The notes: generated by a model not told the origin, from the sequence alone. Counted from the first letter of the stretch, positions 8,600 to 18,750 are shown. The stretch: DNA of 64,000 nt from Blautia sp. XA-2221 (GCF_028767025.1 NZ_JAJQXX010000004.1:175293-239292); one strand, 5' to 3'. Numbers and translations are program-made.

Positions 8600-10189
8600 T
8601 TATCCCAGCCTTTCTCTGTATTCACTTGGAGTTACCCCTTCATACTTTTTAAAAATCCTGCTGAAATAATTGGGATCCCCATACCCGGACATAATGCACA
8701 CCTCTTTAATGGAATAATGAGAATCCTGCAAAAGCATTTCTGCATTTTTCATTCGTATTTTTGTGAGATATTCGATAAAATTCTCACCTGTTTCCTGCTT
8801 AAAAAGTTTACTGAAATAATAAGGACTGATATCCACGATCTTGGAAACCTCGTCCAGCGTCAGCTCCTTCTGAAAATTTTCCCGGATGTAGGCCTTTGCC
8901 TTTTCCATGACAGATTCCGACTGCCTCTCCCTGTTTTCCTCCACGCTTCTGCTGATATCCCTTGTCTGCTCCCAGAACCATTTTTTCATCAGCTGCCTGT
9001 CCGTACAGTTTCTCAGCTCCTGGATATAATGTTTTTTCTTCCTGCTCCTCATTCTTCCTGAAGCAAAAGCCTTTTGTTCCAGCTTTATCAGAAGTTCCAG
9101 AGCTCTGATCTGCATCTCTTCCATGGAACCACCGCAGTGACTGTCCATCCATTCAAAGATTTTGTCCACACATTCTGAAGTCCCTGCAATATCTCTTTTC
9201 ATGGCGTTTCTTAAATACCTGGATTCCAGTTCTTCCGGATAATCCTCTTCGTCCTCCCGCCCTGTGGGAATGTCATTGACATGAACTACATGACTGTCCG
9301 CCTCACGGAGAGCCTGAAGAGCCTCTGAATATGATTCTCTCAGATTGTCCTCTTCCTTGATCCGTCCGATTCCGGCCCGGAATCTGCTGTCTGTCCTTGT
9401 TTCCAGCTTATACACCATATTTCTGGTTTTTGTGAGTATATGTACCCGCTCGTCATAGTCTATGGAATTTTTTTCATAAGGAACCAGAAGAACCACTCTG
9501 TTTCCCATAACAGGACCTACCAGACAGTGAAAAAACTCCTTTGCGATCTCCCGAAGCTGAGGATAAAATTTTTCTGCCCGCACGCTGATCCCCACAGCGT
9601 TGGTAAGAACTCCATTTTCCTCACTGTCTCCAAACTCCAGAACGATCATAAATCCATACTTTTCTTCGATCACAAGAAACTGCCTGTAGTTGTCATTATA
9701 ATTATGAAAGGTGTCTGCAAGCAGAATATTGTACAGATATCCGCTTTCCAGTATGGGAATCACTGTTTCCAGCTTTTCTCTTATCTTCAGATCATCACTT
9801 CTCTTCTGCCTTGCCTCATCCACTTTACGCATGGCTTTCATGCACACGTCTATGACAACTCTTTTGTTTACCGGCTTGGTAAGATATTCCAGAACACCCA
9901 GATTAATAGCTTCTTTTGCATAGCTGAATTTATCATAAGCAGAAATAACAATAAAAATAGTGTTCTGATTGTACTTCTGTATTTCCTTAATAGCCTGGAT
10001 CCCATTGATGCCCGGCATCTGAATATCCATAAACGCAATGTCCGGCCGAAAACTTTCCGCCAGTTCTACTACCGCTCTTCCTGTTTTTGCCGTGGCAATT
10101 TCACATTCATCCCCAAAATTTGATGTAATGATATTTTTTAGCGCCTCCAGCATGATTCCTTCATCATCTGCCAGCATAATTCTGTACAT
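8600..10189 (-). CDS. Response regulator, AraC-type DNA-binding (YesN-like)
   Basis: A 529-residue regulator. The N-terminal receiver (1-~120) has the acidic pair ADDE at 8-11, phospho-acceptor Asp in FMDIQMPG near 55 and the conserved Lys in TKP. A long middle linker follows. The C-terminal ~100 residues form two AraC helix-turn-helix units ending GVTPSEYRERL. It starts directly after the kinase stop (10190). The family activates sugar transport and catabolic genes, and the nearest target is the chvE operon. Confidence 0.9.
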   Translation of the reverse strand: MYRIMLADDEGIMLEALKNIITSNFGDECEIATAKTGRAVVELAESFRPDIAFMDIQMPGINGIQAIKEIQKYNQNTIFIVISAYDKFSYAKEAINLGVLEYLTKPVNKRVVIDVCMKAMRKVDEARQKRSDDLKIREKLETVIPILESGYLYNILLADTFHNYNDNYRQFLVIEEKYGFMIVLEFGDSEENGVLTNAVGISVRAEKFYPQLREIAKEFFHCLVGPVMGNRVVLLVPYEKNSIDYDERVHILTKTRNMVYKLETRTDSRFRAGIGRIKEEDNLRESYSEALQALREADSHVVHVNDIPTGREDEEDYPEELESRYLRNAMKRDIAGTSECVDKIFEWMDSHCGGSMEEMQIRALELLIKLEQKAFASGRMRSRKKKHYIQELRNCTDRQLMKKWFWEQTRDISRSVEENRERQSESVMEKAKAYIRENFQKELTLDEVSKIVDISPYYFSKLFKQETGENFIEYLTKIRMKNAEMLLQDSHYSIKEVCIMSGYGDPNYFSRIFKKYEGVTPSEYRERLG

Positions 10190-11692
10190 TTATTTCTGCC
10201 CTCCTGTTTTTGGAAGTTTCAAAATCACTTCTGTCCCTTTGTTTTCTCCTTCGCTGTGGATCTCCACCAGATTTTTCTGATTGTAATAAAGCTCCAGCCG
10301 GCTGATCACGTTATTCATTCCCACGCCTGTGGAGTCAGACTGTTCTTCTCCGTCTCCTGCGTGTCCGCTCAGCACTTCCTGGATTCGCTCCTGACTCATG
10401 CCTTTTCCATTGTCCATGATCCGTATAAAAATCCTGTCCTCTTTTCCCACGATTTCCAGATGGATCCTGCCTTCCCAGTCAATATTCCGGATTCCATGGT
10501 TCACTGCATTTTCCACAAGAGGCTGAAGGATCATGCTGGGTACTCTGCAGTCCATGATATCTTCATCCGCCTGTCTGGTAAAATGGATTTCTCCTGCAAA
10601 GCGAACGTTAAGAATATAAATATAATTTTCAACCGCTACCAGCTCTTCTTCCAGACTGGCATCCTCCAGACCTTTTTTTACATTATATCTGAAAAAATCC
10701 GCCATCTTTTCCACAAAAATGCAGGTTTTTTCCGCATCCTCCAACATGGCAAGCTGAGCTCCCGCATTCAGCGAATTAAACAGAAAGTGAGGATTGATCT
10801 GAGACTGCAGATATTTAAGCTGGGCCTCTTTCAGATGATTTTTCATCAGAAGCTCCCTTTCCATCATCTGCTGTTCCTTTTCCATACTTCTGGTTGTACG
10901 GATAATATATTCCTCCAGGCTCTCCACCATGGTATTAAAAGCTCTTGTCACAATTCCCACCTCGTCCAGAGAATCTGTCGGAGGCATCTTTACATTAAAA
11001 TTTCCCTGACCTACCAGATTTGCCGTTTCTGCAAGATTTGTCAGAGGCTCTATCATTCCCTTGGTAATGCCAAACAGCATCAAAATCCCGATCCCCATCA
11101 TAACTGTCATCAGCACAAGACTGGATATTTCCAGGTATTCCAGCGCATCTCTCAAGGTCTGGTAGCTGGCTGAATTGTTTCTGAACTGCTGACTGTTCAG
11201 CTCATCAATATAAGTATTGATATAGCTGTAAAGATTCTGGGAACTGTCATAAAGTTCTTTGTATTTTTCTACGTTTCTTCCCCTTTTGGCAGACACCGCC
11301 TCCTCTGCCAGAGCCAGATAAGACTCTGACATTCTGCGTATATTCCGCTCCAGAAGCATGGTGGGATTTGATGAGATCTGACTTCCCAGCTTTTCCAAAA
11401 GATTCCTGTAGGTCTGCTCGCTTCTGTAATAGCTTTCCAGAGAGTCCGATGTTTTTACACTCAAATACCCATACAGGGACTCCTGAACATTTGAAAGCGA
11501 ATCTGACAGTTCTGTAAGATCCACATTACTGGAATATACTGTATCCATTCTCCGGATCGTCTTATTGACCTGGCTGTAAAGGATAATGTTGATCCCCAGC
11601 ATCAGAAGCATAATACTTACCACTGCCAGAAGTACCTTTCTGCCAAGAGGAATATCCTTCCATCTTTTCCTCTTTGTACCTTCTCTGCTCAA
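10190..11692 (-). CDS. Sensor histidine kinase (YesM/LytS type)
   Basis: A 500-residue membrane kinase. One transmembrane segment lies at ~17-37 and a second at ~180-200, enclosing an extracytoplasmic helical sensor. A HAMP-like linker, the His_kinase block INPHFLFNSLN with the phospho-acceptor His, and an HATPase domain (DNGKGM, GVGMNN) follow. It overlaps the upstream anchored binding protein by 4 bp and abuts its response regulator. This XylFII-LytS-like layout implies the binding protein reports sugar to the kinase; that is inference from the family. Confidence 0.9.
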   Translation of the reverse strand: MSREGTKRKRWKDIPLGRKVLLAVVSIMLLMLGINIILYSQVNKTIRRMDTVYSSNVDLTELSDSLSNVQESLYGYLSVKTSDSLESYYRSEQTYRNLLEKLGSQISSNPTMLLERNIRRMSESYLALAEEAVSAKRGRNVEKYKELYDSSQNLYSYINTYIDELNSQQFRNNSASYQTLRDALEYLEISSLVLMTVMMGIGILMLFGITKGMIEPLTNLAETANLVGQGNFNVKMPPTDSLDEVGIVTRAFNTMVESLEEYIIRTTRSMEKEQQMMERELLMKNHLKEAQLKYLQSQINPHFLFNSLNAGAQLAMLEDAEKTCIFVEKMADFFRYNVKKGLEDASLEEELVAVENYIYILNVRFAGEIHFTRQADEDIMDCRVPSMILQPLVENAVNHGIRNIDWEGRIHLEIVGKEDRIFIRIMDNGKGMSQERIQEVLSGHAGDGEEQSDSTGVGMNNVISRLELYYNQKNLVEIHSEGENKGTEVILKLPKTGGQK

Positions 11693-12720
11693 TTTTGTTC
11701 CTCCATGTTTTCTGCCCGGGAAATCTCCGGAAGTTCATTTCTTGTTACAAACTCCGGTTCCACATTGTAATAGGAATTAACTCTGCCCTCCTGTCTGTAC
11801 TCCCAGAGAGCCTCTATACAGTCCTTTCCCATTTTTTCTGTATCCAGTGTACAGGTTACGGGAATCAGCCCCTTGTCAACAGCTTCCCGGATTGTATCCG
11901 AAACATAGTAACCGATAATTTTTACTTCTCCTACCATATTAAAATCAATCATTGCCTGATAGGCACATTCGGTTGTTACCTCGTCCATGCATACCAGGAT
12001 CTCCGGCGGTCCTTCCGGAGACTGAAAAATCGTCCGTATGGCTTCTTCTATATCAAACTTGTTTTCCGGCATAAGATTCTGCGCCTGAATCTTAATATTT
12101 TTTCCATTCTTCCGTTCCATAACTACATTATTAATCTGACTGTAGATCTGACCTTTTTCAAAGTCCCCTTTTTCGCTGTCCAGAAGAATCAGAGCTGTTT
12201 CTGTATTTTCATCCATAAGCGCAGCTACCTGTTCGCCATATGCCTGTCCCATCTGATAGTCATTGACGCCTACAAAACTCTGGCGCTTACTGTCCGGAGC
12301 GTCATTCATAATAGTGATCACAGGAATTCCCGCTGCTTCTGCCTTATCAATTTCTTTTTTCAGAGCCTCTTCCCCGTTAAATTCCAGAATGATCCCGTCT
12401 ACGCCTGCGGCAATACTGATCTCCATGTAATCAATCTCATTATATCCGGTTCCCATGTCACTTGCGTGAAATTCCAGATATGCATTATGGTTTTCTGCCG
12501 CTTTCTTTGCGCTTGCGTAAACAGCCTGCCAGAATTCATTTTTTCCGCTTCCGACGATCATTTCGTACTGGCTTTCGTAGACCCGGCTTTCTTCCGCCTC
12601 CTCCAGGCCGCTTTTTTTCCAGACACTTTTATAGAAATTATTTGTAAAAAATACAAAAAATCCCACTATAAAAATACCGAGCAGGATCAAAATCGTTTCT
12701 CTGTTTCCCGTCTTTTTCAT
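11689..12720 (-). CDS. Membrane-anchored sugar-binding sensor protein
   Basis: A 343-residue protein with an uncleaved N-terminal hydrophobic anchor (~10-32, ILILLGIFIVGFFVFF) and an extracellular type I periplasmic-binding fold (IPVITIMNDAP, SFVGVNDYQMG). First gene of the four-gene sensory operon, with GGAGG before the ATG. It is probably the ligand-sensing partner of the kinase, as for XylFII or similar proteins in clostridia, rather than a transport receptor, because no permease genes are co-transcribed. Confidence 0.82.
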   Translation of the reverse strand: MKKTGNRETILILLGIFIVGFFVFFTNNFYKSVWKKSGLEEAEESRVYESQYEMIVGSGKNEFWQAVYASAKKAAENHNAYLEFHASDMGTGYNEIDYMEISIAAGVDGIILEFNGEEALKKEIDKAEAAGIPVITIMNDAPDSKRQSFVGVNDYQMGQAYGEQVAALMDENTETALILLDSEKGDFEKGQIYSQINNVVMERKNGKNIKIQAQNLMPENKFDIEEAIRTIFQSPEGPPEILVCMDEVTTECAYQAMIDFNMVGEVKIIGYYVSDTIREAVDKGLIPVTCTLDTEKMGKDCIEALWEYRQEGRVNSYYNVEPEFVTRNELPEISRAENMEEQN

Positions 12721-12986
12721 GGTTCCTCCATTTTGTCATAAATAAATCAGGTATAAATCCACAATTTATCAAAATTATATACTTCTTTTCAGATATTTTA
12801 AACTTCTTTTTTGACTAATCTGTGTCCTCTTTTTGATATCTCAGGATTTTGACAATATAATTCTGGGCATATCGCAAAGCAATAATCTGTCAGTTACTGT
12901 TTATATAATATTTTGATCCGGTTGCTGTGAATGAAGCGGACAGTTATCTGACTTCCAAGATATGGCTACAATCTCAGATGTAAGTA

Positions 12987-12995
12987 TGGTATACT
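12987..12995 (+). promoter_or_regulatory. Extended -10 promoter of the carboxypeptidase gene
   Basis: TGGTATACT, a TGn-extended -10, about 60 bp before the ATG at 13055. The rest of the 334-bp divergent gap (12721-13054) is A/T rich, with a possible minus-strand TATAAT near 12775 for the sensor operon. I see nothing else in it. Confidence 0.55.
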
Positions 12996-13054
12996 ATAGG
13001 GGATAAAATGCAAAGAATAATACTTAATATCGAACAATCAGAAAGGTTCTGAAC

Positions 13055-14314
13055 ATGAAAAACAGAAAAATAAAACATATCAGAAAAATACTCTGCGGAT
13101 TTCTGTGTACTGTAATTGCTGTTTCTCCCACAGTTTCCGTTTCCGCAGCAGAATATGATGAGTACGGGGCTCCCATTGTAACTGCCACTCCTACTCCGAT
13201 TCCTCACACAGAATATTATGAACAGGCTCCTGATACGGACAATATTGAAGGCTGGCCTCAGGGACCAAAAATCGAAGGAGAATCTGCCATTCTGGTAGAT
13301 ATGGTAACAGGCGCAGTCCTCTATTCCAAAAATGCAGACAAAGTTCAGTACCCTGCCAGTATCACAAAGATCATGACCTCGCTTCTGGCAGCGGAACATC
13401 TGAATATGAAAGATAAGATCGTAATGTCACAGTCCGCAGCCTATGGGATCACCATCAGCGACAGCTCCAGCATTTATGCGGATACCGGAGAAGAATTTAC
13501 CACAGAACAGGCCATGATGGCTGTCATGCTTCAGTCAGCCAATGAAATGACTCTTGCCCTTGCGGAAGAAACCTCCGGATCTGTAAAAAAATTTGTAGAG
13601 CTGATGAATCTCAAAGCAAAGCAGCTCGGATGTACCGGTACTCATTTTAATAATCCAAACGGACTGCCGGATGAGCTTCATTATACAACCGCCTCCGATA
13701 TGGCAAAAATTGCCCGGGCAGCCTGGTATAATCCCACTTTCCGGAAATATGCCACCACAACCTATTATGAGATTCCGCCTACTAACAAATTTGCTGAAAC
13801 ACGGTATCTTCTGAACCATCACAAAATGATGAAAGGCAACACCTATGCCTATGAAGGTGTGATGGGAGGCAAAACCGGATACACTGACGCTGCGGGCAAT
13901 ACTCTTGTCACATACGCAAAAAGAGGAAATATGCGTCTTGTTTCCGTTGTAATGAAATCCATTAACGGAGCCTACGCAGATACCGCCGCACTTCTGGATT
14001 ATGGTTTTAATAACTTTACCAGAACAGCTGTAAAAACTGAACCGGCAACCATGTCCGTATCTTATCTTCCTGCAGAAAAATATATCCTGAAGGACTACAG
14101 CGACTGTATCCTGTGCCGCCGATATCAGGTTCCGTCTGTAACACTTCCCAATGGAACAGATATCAGCGCGCTGAATTCCAGCCGAAGCCTGCGCAAAAAT
14201 TCCGTGGGACTTCCGATTCTGGAAATCACCTACAGTTTTAACGGCCAGAAAACAGGCTGTGCAAAATATTATTTTGAAACTCTGTTATCTGACCGGCTTA
14301 TTTCATCTCACTGA
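13055..14314 (+). CDS. D-alanyl-D-alanine carboxypeptidase (PBP5/DacF family)
   Basis: Low-molecular-mass penicillin-binding protein that trims the terminal D-Ala from peptidoglycan pentapeptides outside the membrane. A signal peptide ends near residue 31 (SVSAA). The three active-site motifs are SITK (102-105, nucleophile Ser), SAN (161-163) and KTG (273-275). A Thr/Pro-rich linker (ATPTPIP, ~44-50) precedes the catalytic domain. At 419 residues it is the usual family length. It converges with the exonuclease gene, overlapping its end by 7 bp. Confidence 0.93.
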   Translation: MKNRKIKHIRKILCGFLCTVIAVSPTVSVSAAEYDEYGAPIVTATPTPIPHTEYYEQAPDTDNIEGWPQGPKIEGESAILVDMVTGAVLYSKNADKVQYPASITKIMTSLLAAEHLNMKDKIVMSQSAAYGITISDSSSIYADTGEEFTTEQAMMAVMLQSANEMTLALAEETSGSVKKFVELMNLKAKQLGCTGTHFNNPNGLPDELHYTTASDMAKIARAAWYNPTFRKYATTTYYEIPPTNKFAETRYLLNHHKMMKGNTYAYEGVMGGKTGYTDAAGNTLVTYAKRGNMRLVSVVMKSINGAYADTAALLDYGFNNFTRTAVKTEPATMSVSYLPAEKYILKDYSDCILCRRYQVPSVTLPNGTDISALNSSRSLRKNSVGLPILEITYSFNGQKTGCAKYYFETLLSDRLISSH

Positions 14315-15252
14315 TTCTTTATTCTGCGTTTTTTGCGGAGGGAGTCCCGTTTCTCACGGAGTTCCTCCGCTTTTTCTTCACTTACCCGCTTCAGAGTTTT
14401 TACTGCATAAAACATACCGTCATCGGTTTTCCTGATGCGGACCTTTCCCTTTATACTTCCATGCTTCTGGCATACGGAAATACTTTCATATATTCTGGAA
14501 TTATTAATAAACCATCTCAGTTTCCTTTTTGCAGGAAGATGGCATACCGGACACCGGGTACTGGAAACCTCCCGGTCCTTTATGATCTTTTCCCGATCCG
14601 AAAACTGTCTGGAAATATATTTGTCATAGGAAGGATAAGAAATATAAATTTCCTGCTTTTTATTTTTTGGCGCCTGATACGCATCAACAGAATAATAGGG
14701 CAGAATTTCCGACATATCCAGCCTGCCAAAAACCTCAGCCGTATATTCTGCATCCTCCAAAGCTCTGTGAAATCCCTTTTCCTTACTGATTCCCAGAGTG
14801 TCCACTGCATATTCCAGACTTCTGCGCAATTTCATATTTTCGTGAAACCAGCTGAAAAGCTTCTGTATATCATAATAATTCACCGGGCCCGGAAGAAGCT
14901 CCAGTAGATCATAATATCTCAGATTCCTCTGAAGTTCAGTCAGATCCTGCATTCCCCAGGTGCAGAACATAAAATCCTCTCCGCACCAGTCCAGAAAATC
15001 CCGAATCGCCTGAGGAAAAGGAACTCCATTCATAAGATCTTTGTAATCCACATGCACTACGCTGCGGATACTGTCATGGATCCACTTATACACCTCCGGT
15101 TTGATCAGAGTCTGAAACTCTCCGGTTTTTTCTCTTTTTTCATTAAGCCTGACTGCCCCGATCTCTATGATCTCAAAGGGCATCCGCTCATTTGAGCTTC
15201 TTTTTCCCTCCGGACTCTGGTTCCACTCCAGATCAAAAATTATATAATTCAT
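14308..15252 (-). CDS. 3'-5' exonuclease, DEDD family (KapD/ERI-1-like)
   Basis: A 314-residue exonuclease. Exo I (DLEWNQ, Asp7 and Glu9), Exo II (TWGMQDLTELQRN) and Exo III (HRALEDAEYT, His and Asp) mark the DEDDh active site within the first ~180 residues. The C-terminal third has a CPVC-type cysteine pair, a later single Cys and a Lys/Arg-rich tail, which may bind nucleic acid. Substrate (RNA or DNA) is not determined. It lies 39 bp after the nucleoside hydrolase gene and may be co-transcribed with it. Confidence 0.85.
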   Translation of the reverse strand: MNYIIFDLEWNQSPEGKRSSNERMPFEIIEIGAVRLNEKREKTGEFQTLIKPEVYKWIHDSIRSVVHVDYKDLMNGVPFPQAIRDFLDWCGEDFMFCTWGMQDLTELQRNLRYYDLLELLPGPVNYYDIQKLFSWFHENMKLRRSLEYAVDTLGISKEKGFHRALEDAEYTAEVFGRLDMSEILPYYSVDAYQAPKNKKQEIYISYPSYDKYISRQFSDREKIIKDREVSSTRCPVCHLPAKRKLRWFINNSRIYESISVCQKHGSIKGKVRIRKTDDGMFYAVKTLKRVSEEKAEELREKRDSLRKKRRIKNQ

Positions 15253-15291
15253 TTATTTGCTTCCTTTATTTTATTTACGGAATATCATGCT

Positions 15292-16242
15292 TCAACGCTG
15301 TCCCAACTCATACAGGGAGGTGATCAGGATCTCCCGGAACCTGTCTTTATCCGCCTCAGTCAGCACAAAAACATTTGAATCCTCTTCCTCATGCTGCCAC
15401 CAGCGGAATCCCCCCAGTACAGCGCCCCGGGCGCTTCCCTCTGAACAGTCTGCTGTCAGGAGTTTCCGGCTTCCCTTAAATATCTCCGGATAAAGAAGAT
15501 ACATGACAGGAACAGCATCATGTACGCTGATCTCTCCCCGGTATTTTTCTGATGTGTTTTCCAGAGAATACCCCAGCATATCTCCGCATAACTTTGCGAT
15601 CCTGTTTCCTGACTGACATAGCTTCAGAATCTGATTTCTCGACAGGGTACACTGCTCCGTCACATCCAGACCGCACATAACAAGAGGTACTCCCTCATGA
15701 AGAACCATATATGCAGCCTCGGGATCTGCAAAAAAGTTAAATTCTGCCGCGTCTGTAACATTGCCCCCGGACAGGGAACCTCCCATAAAAACAATTTCCT
15801 GTATTTTTTCTTTTACTTCCGGAAAAATTCTAAGAAGGAGGGCAATATTAGTCAGAGGACCTGTGGCAACGATCGTTGCCTGTTCTCCTTCCGGGAGCTC
15901 TTCCAGAATTCTGCGGATAAAAAATATTCCCTTTTCCGGCTCCGGCGTTTTTCCCGAACACGGAAGAACACAGTTCCCAATCCCGCTTTCTCCATGGGTT
16001 TCCGGCGCAAAATACGGTTTTCGCATTACAGGCTTTTCCATTCCTTCTGCCACCGGAACTGACAGTCCGAAAAATGCTGCCAGATCCACTGCATTTGCCG
16101 TTACTTTTTTTATATCCTGATTTCCGCTTACCGTTGTAATTCCCAGAATATCCAGCTCTTCTCTGTGAGCTGCTGCCAGGGCAAGCATAACTGCATCGTC
16201 CACTCCGGGATCACAATCAAGGATCACTTTTCTTTTTTTCAT
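15292..16242 (-). CDS. Inosine/uridine-preferring nucleoside hydrolase
   Basis: A 316-residue enzyme that cleaves the N-glycosidic bond of ribonucleosides. The Ca-binding signature DCDPGVDDA is at ~9-17, with further family blocks at ATGPLTN, IVFMGGS and the C-terminal HDAVPV. With the adenosine deaminase and nucleoside importer about 12 kb away it fits ribonucleoside scavenging. Which base is preferred cannot be read from the sequence. Confidence 0.9.
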   Translation of the reverse strand: MKKRKVILDCDPGVDDAVMLALAAAHREELDILGITTVSGNQDIKKVTANAVDLAAFFGLSVPVAEGMEKPVMRKPYFAPETHGESGIGNCVLPCSGKTPEPEKGIFFIRRILEELPEGEQATIVATGPLTNIALLLRIFPEVKEKIQEIVFMGGSLSGGNVTDAAEFNFFADPEAAYMVLHEGVPLVMCGLDVTEQCTLSRNQILKLCQSGNRIAKLCGDMLGYSLENTSEKYRGEISVHDAVPVMYLLYPEIFKGSRKLLTADCSEGSARGAVLGGFRWWQHEEEDSNVFVLTEADKDRFREILITSLYELGQR

Positions 16243-16360
16243 ATTCTGTCACCGTTTTCCACATATATTCATTTGTGGGAACCTGTTTTTCCACATTTTC
16301 CCGAAATCTCTGTGTTTAAGTATAACAGACCTGACCTGCTGTTTCAATACAGCACAAAAA

Positions 16361-16387
16361 AGACCGACTAATCCTGTCGGCCTTTTC
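16361..16387 (-). terminator. Terminator after the htrA-like gene
   Basis: GACCGAC-taatcct-GTCGGCC stem with A run before and T run after, between the protease stop (16430) and the nucleoside hydrolase start. Usable on both strands. Confidence 0.75.
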
Positions 16388-16429
16388 TGTACTTATATAT
16401 TTTTATAATGGAAAGACTGTATCTGTCAT

Positions 16430-17908
16430 TTACCAGAGGTCACCAAAAAACTCATTATAAGTTTCTTCATCCTCTGCGCTGTTTCCAAACTCATCCAGGA
16501 TGCTTTCTTCCTGTGACGGCTCCTGAGCTACTGTATCAGAAACCTCAGGGTCCTCGGAGGCTCCCTCATCAAGAGTAACGGTTACTTTCTTTTCTTCATA
16601 GCCTCCATTTCCAAGAACCTGAAGTGTTACTTCAATCTCTTCGCCCGGCTCGTAATACTGAAGCATATCAACCAGAGCTTCAATGCTGCGGACTCTCTTA
16701 CCGTCAAACTCTGTAATAATATTCTTCTCCTCAATTCCTGCCTTGTCAGCTGCTCCATCCTTTGCTACTTCTGCAACCAGAACACCTTCCGGAATATCAT
16801 AAACAACAGATGCTTCTTCACTTACTGAGCTTCCTGTAATGGAAAGAGCGCCGTGTTTCTCCACCTTATCTCTCGGTGTTTCATTCATCAGATTCTCAAG
16901 AATGTCTGATACATCAGTAATAGCAATGGCATATCCCATGCCCTCAACTTCAGTGGAAGCAAGCTTTGCAGAGTTGATTCCCACAACCTCACCGTTCATA
17001 TTCAGGAGCGCGCCGCCGCTGTTTCCCGGGTTGATCGCTGCATCTGTCTGAATCAGGTTTACACCGTCTGAATCTTCTTCTGACAGTCCGGAATCATCCA
17101 GTTTACGGTTTTTTGCGCTGACAATACCTGTTGTTACAGACTGTCCGTATCCAAGAGCATTACCGATAGCAATTACCTGCTCTCCTACTCTCAGGTCATC
17201 AGAACTTCCCACTGTGGCAACCTCGATCTGCTTCATGGTATCCTTTGAGATATCAGAAAGAGCAACGGAAACTACTGCAAGATCTTTATCTGCGTCATAA
17301 CCATTTACAACAGCTTCATAAACCTCTCCGTCAATGCAGGTAACAGATACCGTATCTGCACCCTGGATTACATGGAAGTTTGTTGCGATCAGAAGGGACT
17401 CGTCATTTTTTCCCACAATGATACCGGAACCGCTTCCCTCAACTTCCTGCTCCTGAGTAGTAAAGCCTCCGAAACCAAAGTCACCGATATATGTCTGTAC
17501 TTCCTGCACAGATTTGGTGTCAATGGCAACTACGGATTTCATTGCCTTTGCTGCAATATCAGATACGTCCAGACTTCCTTTTACTCTTTCCTCAGAGGCT
17601 TCTTTTGTATCTTTTTTGTCTTTGGTCTCCTCAGATTTTTCATCATCCTTCTCATCTGATTTCTTCTTTGTTTTCAGAAGCTCTGTTTTATTTTCATTCC
17701 TGTCAGACGCCTGCACAACATTGCTAAAATCCCAGCCGCTGACAGCGCTGATGCCTTCAAATGCAAGACCTCCTGCCAGAACAGCGCAGAGAGCAATTCC
17801 TGCACCCTTTTTAAAATTCATTTTTTTCTTATCCTTTTTGTTATCCTGATCATCATTATTATTTATATTATTAAAATTGTCATTCATATTATTGTTCATA
17901 TTCTCCAT
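16430..17908 (-). CDS. HtrA/DegP-type membrane-anchored serine protease
   Basis: Envelope quality-control protease of 492 residues. It has an Asn/Asp-rich cytoplasmic N terminus (~1-28), a transmembrane helix (~33-55), a charged Lys/Glu linker and a trypsin-like domain. The triad is His in TNFHVIQG, Asp in DADKDLAVV and Ser in NPGNSGGAL. One PDZ domain (VLVAEVAKDGAADKAGI region) and an acidic tail follow. This is the standard Gram-positive HtrA layout. AGGAGG precedes the ATG. Monocistronic by position. Confidence 0.92.
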   Translation of the reverse strand: MENMNNNMNDNFNNINNNDDQDNKKDKKKMNFKKGAGIALCAVLAGGLAFEGISAVSGWDFSNVVQASDRNENKTELLKTKKKSDEKDDEKSEETKDKKDTKEASEERVKGSLDVSDIAAKAMKSVVAIDTKSVQEVQTYIGDFGFGGFTTQEQEVEGSGSGIIVGKNDESLLIATNFHVIQGADTVSVTCIDGEVYEAVVNGYDADKDLAVVSVALSDISKDTMKQIEVATVGSSDDLRVGEQVIAIGNALGYGQSVTTGIVSAKNRKLDDSGLSEEDSDGVNLIQTDAAINPGNSGGALLNMNGEVVGINSAKLASTEVEGMGYAIAITDVSDILENLMNETPRDKVEKHGALSITGSSVSEEASVVYDIPEGVLVAEVAKDGAADKAGIEEKNIITEFDGKRVRSIEALVDMLQYYEPGEEIEVTLQVLGNGGYEEKKVTVTLDEGASEDPEVSDTVAQEPSQEESILDEFGNSAEDEETYNEFFGDLW

Positions 17909-18256
17909 AATAATTTCCTCCTGATAATATTCTGTTTTTTGATGTTCTGAGTATAAAAAAAATTTGTGTTTACTTTGTGGGAAAAATGTGATGAATCTGT
18001 TAAATATCCCTTTCTGTTATCATACTCTATTTTTCAGACTAACACCAGACATTCTATATAAAAATATCCAAATTATTACCGGTCGCTTCATTTACAGTAA
18101 CCTGGTCAAAATATATTTCTGCTCCACCTCCAATCATGATATTTTGCCCTGTATGTATGTGGATTTTAACCAGAATATACCTAAACGCCTCGCTCAATCT
18201 TATCGTTACACCACCATCCTCGGATTTCTTCTTTGTGAAAAAAACTACAAAACAAA

Positions 18257-18285
18257 TTGTCCCTGTACAGAAAGAATGATATAAT
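18257..18285 (+). promoter_or_regulatory. Strong promoter of the ferredoxin gene
   Basis: TTGTCC, 17-bp spacer, then TGa-extended TATAAT (18280-18285), about 60 bp before the ATG. The remaining upstream gap (17909-18256) shows no gene that I can support. Confidence 0.75.
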
Positions 18286-18347
18286 GTAATAAGCTGAACA
18301 CAGCAGATGATGAGTATGGTAAAAAGAACAAAAGCGGAGGTAATGTA

Positions 18348-18734
18348 ATGAAAAAACTGACAGTAAAAAAAGGCGCCACCTGTATGGCATGTCTGGAATG
18401 TGTAGAGGCCTGTTCAAATGCTTATTACAAGGAATCTAATGTATTCAAATCCTGCATCCAGATTGTAGAGCGCAAGGGAGAGCCAAAGCCAATGGCATGT
18501 CCTCAGTGCGGAAAATGTGCGGAAGTCTGTGAAGCAGGCGCAATCACCCAGAATGCAAAAGGCGTATACATGGTAAACAAAAAACTGTGTACCGGCTGTG
18601 GAAAATGCGTGGAAGCTTGTCCTTTCGGCCTGATGGTAAAAGCTGAGGACAAACCAACCGCATCCAAATGTACAGCCTGCGGTATCTGTGTAAAAGCCTG
18701 TCCAATGGAAATCCTTGAAATTGTTGAGAAATAA
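18348..18734 (+). CDS. Polyferredoxin with four [4Fe-4S] motifs
   Basis: A 128-residue electron-transfer protein of the HycB/CooF kind. Four CxxCxxCxxxC clusters are seen: CMACLECVEAC (12-22), CPQCGKCAEVC, CTGCGKCVEACP and CTACGICVKACP. It probably shuttles electrons for an oxidoreductase not encoded next to it; no catalytic subunit gene is adjacent, so the partner is unknown. GGAGG precedes the ATG, a strong promoter lies upstream and a strong terminator downstream, so it is a single-gene, well-expressed unit. Confidence 0.88.
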   Translation: MKKLTVKKGATCMACLECVEACSNAYYKESNVFKSCIQIVERKGEPKPMACPQCGKCAEVCEAGAITQNAKGVYMVNKKLCTGCGKCVEACPFGLMVKAEDKPTASKCTACGICVKACPMEILEIVEK

Positions 18735-18750
18735 TACATAATTACTATAA

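Noticed and set aside
7523..9061. Long plus-strand ORF opposite the lipoprotein and regulator genes
   Set aside because: Antisense shadow of two well-supported minus-strand genes.
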